Source of the DNA: an uncultured Fusobacteriaceae bacterium
Lineage (GTDB): Bacteria; Fusobacteriota; Fusobacteriia; Fusobacteriales; Fusobacteriaceae
DNA: 5,923 bases
Assembly: GCA_947072715.1 (NCBI GenBank)
Contig: CAMTJB010000076.1
Coordinates: forward strand, 1-5,923
Direction: 5' to 3'
Part shown: positions 1 to 4,946 of the stretch, in pieces
Layout: every line of letters starts with the position of its first letter
Numbering within the stretch: position 1 is the first letter of the stretch
Made by a program: the position numbers and the translations under genes
The notes under the pieces: model-generated
Databases searched by the model: none
The model's input: the letters and a program-made list of their open reading frames with translations, nothing else
What the model was told of the DNA's origin: nothing

Positions 1-199
1 TCTCTTCAGAACACTCTCCACCATACCAAACTATTGTTACATCTTTATTTTTAAAAACTTCATTAAATATTTTCTCCATTTTTTCTAATGCTGTCTTTCC
101 TGTTATAACGCATATTTTTTTATATTTCTCTACTTCTAATCTTAACTCTTTTTTTATACACTCTCCTGAAATAACTTCAGGTAATTTTATATTTTCCAT
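1..199 (-). CDS. Fe-alcohol dehydrogenase / glycerol-1-phosphate dehydrogenase-like protein, N-terminal fragment
   Basis: The frame is open from an ATG at 199-197 to the left edge, giving 66 codons with no stop; the rest of the gene lies outside the window. The start is supported by a purine-rich Shine-Dalgarno (AGGGGTG) about five bases upstream, within the 15-base gap after the methyltransferase stop. The protein begins MENIKLPEVISGE and continues, after a charged stretch, with KKICVITGKTALEKM (about residues 27-41). This arrangement (LP-x-x-I-x-x-GE, then a beta strand ending in VITGK) is typical of the Rossmann-like N-terminus of the Fe-ADH / glycerol dehydrogenase / glycerol-1-phosphate dehydrogenase / dehydroquinate synthase superfamily. 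The GGGS nucleotide loop and metal ligands would lie beyond the edge, so the exact enzyme cannot be named. It is probably co-transcribed with the upstream methyltransferase. I am sure it is a gene and only moderately sure of the family. Confidence 0.6.
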   Translation of the reverse strand, partial: MENIKLPEVISGECIKKELRLEVEKYKKICVITGKTALEKMEKIFNEVFKNKDVTIVWYGGECSEE

Positions 200-214
200 A
201 TTAACACCCCTTTT

Positions 215-1141
215 TTATTTTCTACAAACATAGATGTATCTTTTAAATTTCCCTTTTGGTAAAGTGCATTTATCAACTATTTTAAACTCTGTTTTATCTA
301 CCATAAAATCTAACTCTTCAAAACTTACAAGTATTAAAAGATTAGAAATCTCAGTGGCTTTATTTATTAATCCTTGCTGTTCTTCTTTTGTTATATGACT
401 AAAAATACCATAAGGAATATCTAAAATTGATGAATCAAATTTCTCTCTTATATTATGCATGTCATCATTTATTACAATGGGAGAATATCCATAATGAATC
501 AAATTATTGTTTGCATCCTCTGCAATACTAGGATTTATTTCATATGCACTAATATCTATTCCCATAAATAATGCTTCTATTGCTATTGTTCCTACTCCAC
601 AACAAGTATCTATTACTTTTATATTTTTATCTCCACAAGTTGCAATATTTAAAATACTTTTTGCTAGTTTAACTCCTAGAGACTGAGAATATGAATGAGG
701 TTTATCTATATGATTATTCCATAAAAAACAATTTTTTTCATATATTCCAAAAATCCACTTATTGTTAAAAAATGTTAATCCAAAAAGTATATTTGGGTTA
801 TACATCTCTGGAACTCCTATTATTCTAAGCCCTATCTCTTTTACTTTTTCCAATCTTTCATCATAAGGTATATTTCCACTGTCTAACCTCATATATTCAA
901 CTTTAAATTCTTCATGCTTTATAGGATTATTTTCTAATTCCAATAAGATATCTTGAAAGTTATCTTTTTCATGTATAATCTTCATTCTCGATTTTATAAA
1001 AGCACTATCTGATGGATTAATTGATTTCTCAGATATAAAAGTTTTTTCTTCTGTTTTTATCTCAAAAAGGTGCCTGACTTCTAAAAGTGCTAAATCTTTT
1101 TCAAGAATGGGATAGTTTATTAAATACAGATATTTATTCAA
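215..1141 (-). CDS. TRM11-like SAM-dependent (RNA) methyltransferase, TTG start
   Basis: This 308-residue protein is a probable cytoplasmic class I methyltransferase. The SAM-binding motif I is VIDTCCGVGT (residues 176-185), followed by the acidic end of strand 2 (AYEINP, 199-204). Motif IV is DIPYG (241-245), the position where TRM11/Trm-G10 guanosine-N2 methyltransferases carry DPPYG or DLPYG. A stretch just before motif I, KPHSYSQSLGVKLAKSILNI (147-166), matches the pre-motif segment of that family (Arg/Lys-Pro, then a Ser, then a 'LA..L.N' helix). By family knowledge the substrate is likely a guanosine in tRNA or rRNA, but the actual target is unknown. Residues 1-110 form a separate N-terminal region with no motif I can name; a degenerate THUMP-like RNA-binding domain is possible. 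The start is TTG at 1141-1139, chosen because a GGAG Shine-Dalgarno sits seven bases upstream and the next in-frame Met is residue 53. The gene stops at TAA 15 bases before the next gene, suggesting an operon. A DNA methylase is less likely, given the TRM11-like pre-motif. Confidence 0.82.
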   Translation of the reverse strand: MNKYLYLINYPILEKDLALLEVRHLFEIKTEEKTFISEKSINPSDSAFIKSRMKIIHEKDNFQDILLELENNPIKHEEFKVEYMRLDSGNIPYDERLEKVKEIGLRIIGVPEMYNPNILFGLTFFNNKWIFGIYEKNCFLWNNHIDKPHSYSQSLGVKLAKSILNIATCGDKNIKVIDTCCGVGTIAIEALFMGIDISAYEINPSIAEDANNNLIHYGYSPIVINDDMHNIREKFDSSILDIPYGIFSHITKEEQQGLINKATEISNLLILVSFEELDFMVDKTEFKIVDKCTLPKGKFKRYIYVCRK

Positions 1142-1155
1142 ATTGTTTCTCCTTT
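1139..1155 (-). promoter_or_regulatory. Shine-Dalgarno and TTG start of the methyltransferase
   Basis: On the minus strand an AAAGGAG element lies seven bases before a TTG codon at 1141-1139. No ATG or GTG in the same frame lies close by, and the first internal Met is residue 53, inside the conserved length. The strong ribosome site therefore decides in favour of the rare TTG start. A TTG start usually lowers initiation efficiency, consistent with an RNA-modifying enzyme needed at low level; that last point is inference. Confidence 0.75.
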
Positions 1156-1173
1156 TTTATATATATAACACAC

Positions 1174-1202
1174 ATTATACAACGTTTAATTTAAAATTAA
1201 AA
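1174..1202 (-). promoter_or_regulatory. Candidate sigma-70-type promoter for the methyltransferase operon
   Basis: A perfect -10 hexamer TATAAT (1179-1174, minus strand) lies 32 bases upstream of the TTG start and just downstream of the preceding gene's terminator. With a 17-base spacer the -35 would be TTTTAA (1202-1197), a weak match. The placement between a terminator and a ribosome site supports it; the high A+T content makes chance matches common. An A/T-only perfect inverted repeat (TTTAATTT-A-AAATTAAA, 1185-1201) fills the spacer. Confidence 0.5.
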
Positions 1203-1215
1203 GCTATTTAAAAAT

Positions 1216-1263
1216 AAAAAATATTCCAAAAAATAAACTTAATTATCTCTTGGAATATTTCTT
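1216..1263 (-). terminator. Intrinsic terminator of the EF-G-like gene
   Basis: A long hairpin lies about 30 bases after the EF-G-like stop codon. Arms 1216-1236 and 1243-1263 pair over about 21 positions around a six-base loop (1237-1242). Three of those pairs are A opposite C on the plus strand but become G-U pairs in minus-strand RNA, so the full stem exists only in the transcript of this gene. The core contains ATATTCC/GGAATAT. The U-rich end (minus TTTTTTATTTTT) overlaps the 3' arm and continues beyond it. It separates this gene from the methyltransferase operon. Confidence 0.82.
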
Positions 1264-1294
1264 TTTTATCTTATTTATTATTATAATTTTTTAC

Positions 1295-3361
1295 CTATTT
1301 CATAGATTTGTATTCAGCTATAATCTTATCCGCCATTGGTCCATAAAACTCATTATAATGAGCAAAATCAAAACTAAAATTTCCTCTACCTTGTGTCATA
1401 GAGTTCAAATCTATTGCATATTTTAATATTTCATTATATGGTACCTCTGCTGTTACAATTTGTTTTCCATTCTTGCTAGAATTTATTCCACCAATTTTTC
1501 CTCTACGTTTATTTAAATCTCCCATAATATCTCCAACGTATTCTTCTGGAACTTCTATTTCCATTTTCATAATAGGTTCTAATAATATAGGTTTAGCAAC
1601 TTCCATAGCATTTCTAAAAGCTAAAATTCCTGCTAATTTAAACGCCATATCACTAGAGTCCACTGGATGATAAGAACCATCAAATAATGTTGCTCTAAAA
1701 TTTATTACTGGATATCCTGCTAAAGATCCTTTTTGTCTTGCTTCTAATAAACCTTTTTCAACTGCAGGTATATAAGATTTAGGAACAACTCCCCCATGAA
1801 TACTATCCACAAATTTAAATTCTTCTGAACTTGGATCAAATTTTATATAAACATCTCCAAATTGTCCAGCTCCACCTGTTTGCTTTTTATGTCTTCCCTG
1901 AACTTCAACACTCTCTCTAATTGTCTCTCTATAAGCTATTTTAGGTTCATCTATTACAGCATGAACTCCAAATTTATTTTCGATTTTGCTTATAGCTATA
2001 TTAAGATGTTTTTCCCCTCTACATCCAAATAACATCTCTTTTGTCTCAGGATTTCTTTCAACACTAAAAGATGGGTCTTCTTCACATATTTTTTGAAAAG
2101 AGGTACTTAACTTTTCATCATCACTCTTGTTCTTAGGCTCTACAGAATAAAAAATACATGGTTTTGGAAACAATATTGAATCATATATTATAGGATTTTC
2201 TTTACAACATATCGTATCTCCTGTTTTTGTATATTGTAATTTAGTTGTTGCACCTATATCCCCAGCTCTAACTTCATCTCCTTGTATTTGGGTATTCCCT
2301 CTTAAAAAAATTATATTTGATATTTTTTCTTTTTTATTTCTATTTGAATTCAATACTTCCATATCTTTTTTTACTATTCCTGAATTTACTTTGAATAATG
2401 AAATTTTCCCTATAAAAGGATCCACTAATGTTTTAAATACAATTGCAGAAAATGGCTCTTTTTCACTTACTTCTCTCTGAATTTTATCATTACTTTCTAA
2501 AGATTTTCCATATCTTTTTCCTTCATCCATCTCATTTGGTGTAGGCATATATGTATACATCATATCAAACAATGTTAGTAATCCTACATGATTAACTGAA
2601 GATCCCATAATAACTGGTACTATATCACCACTACAAACTCCTCTATGAAGTCCATCATGAATCTCTTCTAACGTAAATTCTTCTCCATTAAAGTATTTTT
2701 CCATATACTTTTCATCTACTTCTGCTACAGCTTCTAAAAGCATAGATCTCACTGAGTCAACATCTATATCTTCTGGAATAGGTGCGTCTATACATTGATT
2801 TCCATCAAAAACTCTTCCAATTTTGTCTACTACATTTACAAATCCTTTGAAACTTTCATTTTGAATTATAGGTATACAGAATGGAGCTACCTTTTTTCCA
2901 AAAACACTTTTTAACTCTTCTAGTAATTTATTATAATCTTTAATCCCTTTATCCATTTTATTTAGAAATATAATTCTAGGTGTTTTCTGTTCTTCTAATA
3001 TATCCCAAACTTTTTCTGTTCCAACTTCAACTCCAGCTGTAGCATCTATAACAATAACTGCTCCCCCTACAACTCTTACAGCTGACATTATCTCTCCTAC
3101 AAAATCAAAGTAACCAGGAGTATCTAGTATATTATATTTATGATTTTTATATTCAATAGGAATTATTGATGTATTAATTGAAAATTGATGCTTCATCTCT
3201 TCTTTATCATAATCAGAAATCGTAGTTCCTTCCTCTACACTTCCTTTCTTTTTAATATTTCCTGAAGTATAAAGCAACGCTTCTGCTAAAGATGTTTTTC
3301 CACTTCCTCTGTGACCTAAGAATGCAATATTTCTAATCTGACTCATTTCATAATTAATCAT
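1295..3361 (-). CDS. EF-G-like translational GTPase (EF-G-2 branch)
   Basis: This complete 688-residue protein is close to the usual EF-G length and has all five domains. The GTPase domain (about 8-275) has a P-loop GHRGSGKT (16-23), switch II DTPGYFDF (80-87), the guanine motif NKMD (134-137) and a G5-like MGSS (252-255). Domain II lies at about 300-385, domain III at 398-470, domain IV at 475-595 and domain V at 596-680. Domain IV keeps the tip loop GSYHPVDSS (562-570), whose His565 matches the translocation-critical histidine of EF-G. The P-loop 'GHxGSGKT', VEEGTT-x-x-DY (42-51) and DTPGY are hallmarks of the auxiliary EF-G-like family (Thermus EF-G-2, mycobacterial FusA2), not of canonical EF-G (AHIDAGKT, DTPGH). 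Tyr84 replaces the catalytic switch II histidine, and Ser61 appears to replace the switch I RGIT threonine. It probably binds ribosomes in the cytoplasm; its cellular role is not established. TetM-type protection proteins are a less likely alternative. The ATG is preceded by AGGAGG seven bases upstream. Confidence 0.93.
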   Translation of the reverse strand: MINYEMSQIRNIAFLGHRGSGKTSLAEALLYTSGNIKKKGSVEEGTTISDYDKEEMKHQFSINTSIIPIEYKNHKYNILDTPGYFDFVGEIMSAVRVVGGAVIVIDATAGVEVGTEKVWDILEEQKTPRIIFLNKMDKGIKDYNKLLEELKSVFGKKVAPFCIPIIQNESFKGFVNVVDKIGRVFDGNQCIDAPIPEDIDVDSVRSMLLEAVAEVDEKYMEKYFNGEEFTLEEIHDGLHRGVCSGDIVPVIMGSSVNHVGLLTLFDMMYTYMPTPNEMDEGKRYGKSLESNDKIQREVSEKEPFSAIVFKTLVDPFIGKISLFKVNSGIVKKDMEVLNSNRNKKEKISNIIFLRGNTQIQGDEVRAGDIGATTKLQYTKTGDTICCKENPIIYDSILFPKPCIFYSVEPKNKSDDEKLSTSFQKICEEDPSFSVERNPETKEMLFGCRGEKHLNIAISKIENKFGVHAVIDEPKIAYRETIRESVEVQGRHKKQTGGAGQFGDVYIKFDPSSEEFKFVDSIHGGVVPKSYIPAVEKGLLEARQKGSLAGYPVINFRATLFDGSYHPVDSSDMAFKLAGILAFRNAMEVAKPILLEPIMKMEIEVPEEYVGDIMGDLNKRRGKIGGINSSKNGKQIVTAEVPYNEILKYAIDLNSMTQGRGNFSFDFAHYNEFYGPMADKIIAEYKSMK

Positions 3362-3368
3362 AAAATAA

Positions 3369-3374
3369 CCTCCT
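3369..3374 (-). promoter_or_regulatory. Shine-Dalgarno fixing the EF-G-like start
   Basis: A perfect AGGAGG lies seven bases before the ATG at 3361-3359. The protein also has a Met at residue 6 (MSQIRN...), which is closer to where family members usually begin, but for that codon the ribosome site would be 22 bases away. The upstream ATG, giving MINYEMSQIRN, is therefore preferred. Confidence 0.8.
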
Positions 3375-3430
3375 ATTAAATATACATTACTTCAACTAAC
3401 AAAATTTATTTTTACATATTTCCTTTGAAA

Positions 3431-3468
3431 ATTATAGTTATTATACTCTAATAAATAAAAAAATCTTT
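3431..3468 (-). promoter_or_regulatory. Candidate promoter region for the EF-G-like gene
   Basis: Two TATAAT hexamers occur nine bases apart on the minus strand (3445-3440 and 3436-3431), about 70-80 bases before the start codon and after the preceding gene's terminator. Neither has a good -35 at 17 bases (AAAGAT or TTTATT); the region upstream is mostly T-tracts. Position and the perfect -10 boxes support a promoter, but which box is used cannot be decided. The remainder of the 149-base gap is A/T-rich with no other element I can support. Confidence 0.45.
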
Positions 3469-3510
3469 TTTAATTTTTTAATAAAAATCAAAACAAAAAT
3501 AACTCACTAT

Positions 3511-3560
3511 AAGATAAAAAGGAGTAATTAGATTTTCATCTAACTACTCCTCTTTATCTT
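3511..3560 (-). terminator. Intrinsic terminator of the alcohol dehydrogenase gene
   Basis: A hairpin begins about 20 bases after the dehydrogenase stop. Arms 3511-3532 and 3539-3560 pair over 22 positions around the loop TTTTCA. The functional core on the minus strand is GGAGTAGTTAGA paired with TCTAATTACTCC, followed at once by TTTTTATCTT. Two A/C mismatches on the plus strand become G-U pairs in minus RNA, so the stem is complete only in the dehydrogenase transcript. The U-tract is mirrored by an A-rich stretch before the core, which extends the stem. Confidence 0.9.
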
Positions 3561-3580
3561 GTATCATTTAATAACTTCTT

Positions 3581-4729
3581 TTACATTGCATTTTTGAATA
3601 TTTGAATTATCTCTTCCAATGTTGCTTGTTTAGGGTTTGTAGCTCCACATGCATCTTTAAGAGCATTTGCAGCTAATATAGGAAAATCTTCCTCTTTTGC
3701 CCCTAAAGCTTTTATCCCTGAAGGAATTCCTATATCTTGAGAAAGTTTTTTTATCTCATCTATACAGGCTGCTGCTCCTTCTTTATTTGTCATTCCACTT
3801 ACATCTACACCCATTGCTTTTGCGCAATCTCTTAATTTTTCAGGAACTACTTTTACATTATATTCTTGAACATAAGGTAATAAGATTGCATTACAAACTC
3901 CATGTGGTAAATCATAGAATCCGCCTAATTGATGTGCCATTGCGTGAACGTATCCTAAGCTTGCATTATTAAATGCCATTCCTGCTAAAAATTCAGCATA
4001 AGCCATTCTATCTCTAGCTACTCCATTCTTACCATCTTCAACAGCTGTTCTTAAGTTCTCTGAAATCAGAGTCATTGTTTGAGTTGCACATGCATCTGTT
4101 ATCGGTGTTGCAATTGTTGAAACATAGGCTTCTATTGCATGAGTAAGTGCGTCCATTCCTGTTGCTGCTGTAAGTCCTTTTGGCATTGCTACCATTAACT
4201 CTGGATCATTTATCGCTATCATTGGATTTGTATTTTTATCAACGATAGCCATTTTTACATGTCTATCTTCATCTGTAATTATACAAAATATTGTCATTTC
4301 TGATGCTGTTCCCGCTGTTGTATTTATAGCTATTAAAGGAAGTTGTGGTTTTTTAGATTTATGAACTCCTTCATAATCTTTAATGTTTCCTCCATTAGTT
4401 GCCAGTAAAGCTATTCCTTTAGCACAATCATGAGGAGACCCTCCTCCAAAAGAAATAACAAAGTCACATTTTTCATCTTTAAGCATTTTTAATCCCTCAT
4501 GTACATTTGTTACAGTTGGGTTAGGTTTTGTTTCATCGTATATTTTATAAGCAATTTTTCTTTCATCTAAAAGCTTTGTTAAGTGATCTACTAATTTAAT
4601 ATCTACCAAAACCTTATCAGTTACTATTAAAGCCTTCTTAAATCCTAGTGCAATAATTTCATCACACCCGTCCTTTAAACATCCTGGTCCCATTAAACTC
4701 ATAGGTGGCATATAAAATCTAAAACTCAT
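3581..4729 (-). CDS. Iron-dependent alcohol dehydrogenase (DhaT/FucO/YiaY type)
   Basis: This complete 382-residue enzyme has the normal family length (about 380-387). It should interconvert an alcohol and an aldehyde or ketone with NAD(H) in the cytoplasm, typically disposing of fermentation electrons. The N-terminal Rossmann-like domain has the nucleotide loop GGGSPHD (95-101); Asp38 in VTDK sits where DhaT has the Asp that disfavours NADP. The metal ligands are all present: Asp193 and His197 (GMDALTH, 191-197), His262 (VHAMAH) and His276 (LPHG), with the conserved His266 between. The 14-residue spacing between the last two ligands equals that of FucO. Long stretches ([42 protein letters not shown]) closely resemble 1,3-propanediol dehydrogenase DhaT. 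No dehydratase or fucose genes are in view, so lactaldehyde reductase, butanol or ethanol dehydrogenase remain possible. The ATG has GGAGGG eight bases upstream. The gene is monocistronic by its flanking terminators and has a palindrome in its leader. Confidence 0.95.
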   Translation of the reverse strand: MSFRFYMPPMSLMGPGCLKDGCDEIIALGFKKALIVTDKVLVDIKLVDHLTKLLDERKIAYKIYDETKPNPTVTNVHEGLKMLKDEKCDFVISFGGGSPHDCAKGIALLATNGGNIKDYEGVHKSKKPQLPLIAINTTAGTASEMTIFCIITDEDRHVKMAIVDKNTNPMIAINDPELMVAMPKGLTAATGMDALTHAIEAYVSTIATPITDACATQTMTLISENLRTAVEDGKNGVARDRMAYAEFLAGMAFNNASLGYVHAMAHQLGGFYDLPHGVCNAILLPYVQEYNVKVVPEKLRDCAKAMGVDVSGMTNKEGAAACIDEIKKLSQDIGIPSGIKALGAKEEDFPILAANALKDACGATNPKQATLEEIIQIFKNAM

Positions 4730-4737
4730 AATAACAT

Positions 4738-4743
4738 CCCTCC
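4738..4743 (-). promoter_or_regulatory. Ribosome binding site of the alcohol dehydrogenase
   Basis: GGAGGG lies eight bases before the ATG at 4729-4727. Another ATG directly abuts it (4737-4735) but would be read as Met-Leu-Leu-stop, with no spacing from the ribosome site, so it does not compete as a gene start. Confidence 0.75.
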
Positions 4744-4774
4744 ATTTAATAAAATTAAGTTACTGCTCTGTTTT

Positions 4775-4802
4775 GTTATTTACAGTGTACACTATAAATA
4801 AC
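4775..4802 (-). promoter_or_regulatory. 28-bp near-perfect palindrome, probable operator of the alcohol dehydrogenase
   Basis: A 28-bp inverted repeat without spacer is centred between 4788 and 4789. Thirteen of fourteen base pairs are symmetric; only 4783/4794 (C against A) breaks it. The central ten bases AGTGTACACT are perfectly palindromic, and the outer arms are GTTATTTA and TAAATAAC. It lies 46 bases before the start codon and overlaps a possible -10 box. This is what a dimeric or tetrameric repressor or activator site looks like. I cannot assign the regulator: it does not match the Rex, FNR, CRP or CcpA consensus as I know them, while the GTGTAC core is loosely GntR/TetR-like. In minus-strand RNA the mismatch becomes a U-G pair, so an RNA hairpin is the other reading, but no U-tract follows, so it is not a terminator. 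Confidence 0.65.
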
Positions 4803-4812
4803 TCGAGCACAA
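4784..4812 (-). promoter_or_regulatory. Possible alcohol dehydrogenase promoter overlapping the palindrome
   Basis: On the minus strand TTGTGC (4812-4807) and TACACT (4789-4784) are separated by exactly 17 bases. These match the sigma-70 consensus at three and four of six positions. The -10 would sit in the core of the palindrome, so a bound repressor would block it. The alternative is an A/T-rich promoter further up: TATAAA around 4868-4863 with TTCAAC 16 bases before it, placing the palindrome in the transcribed leader. The sequence alone cannot decide. Confidence 0.35.
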
Positions 4813-4908
4813 CCCCTTAAATAGCGGTTTTTCAGTTCTATTTATATATATTTTATTTTTTTATAGTATAAAAAATATATGGTTGAATATTTTTCCAAAA
4901 TAATAATA

Positions 4909-4941
4909 AAAAAGTGATTTCCACTATAGAAATCACTTTTT
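4909..4941 (-). terminator. Intrinsic terminator of dnaJ
   Basis: A perfect 13-bp stem (arms 4909-4921 and 4929-4941, AAAAAGTGATTTC on the plus strand) with a seven-base loop starts six bases after the dnaJ stop codon. In minus-strand RNA it is followed by UUUUUU (partly in the stem) and further U-rich sequence. The A-tract on the other side makes it symmetric, so it could also stop plus-strand transcription, although no gene there needs it. Confidence 0.88.
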
Positions 4942-4946
4942 ATTTT

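Noticed and set aside
1473..1670. Plus-strand open frame of 65 codons
   Set aside because: It lies wholly opposite domains IV-V of the EF-G-like gene, has no ribosome site I can see, and the encoded sequence matches no family.
3697..3972. Plus-strand open frame of 91 codons, very Leu/His-rich
   Set aside because: It is the antisense of the alcohol dehydrogenase C-terminal half; the low-complexity Leu/His composition is an artefact of reading Lys/Glu/Ala codons backwards.
4726..4737. Met-Leu-Leu mini-frame whose TGA overlaps the dehydrogenase ATG
   Set aside because: It looks like translational coupling, but its ATG directly abuts GGAGGG with no spacing, so a ribosome would not start there; the real ATG is at the proper distance.
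4811..4829. Imperfect inverted repeat AACC...GGTT upstream of the palindrome
   Set aside because: Only about six of eight pairs match around an odd centre, too weak to call a second operator.
4730..4908. Riboswitch, T-box or sigma-54 promoter in the dehydrogenase leader
   Set aside because: No conserved riboswitch core, T-box sequence or GG/GC sigma-54 pair at the right spacing is visible, and the leader is only about 170 bases with no terminator/antiterminator pair before the gene.
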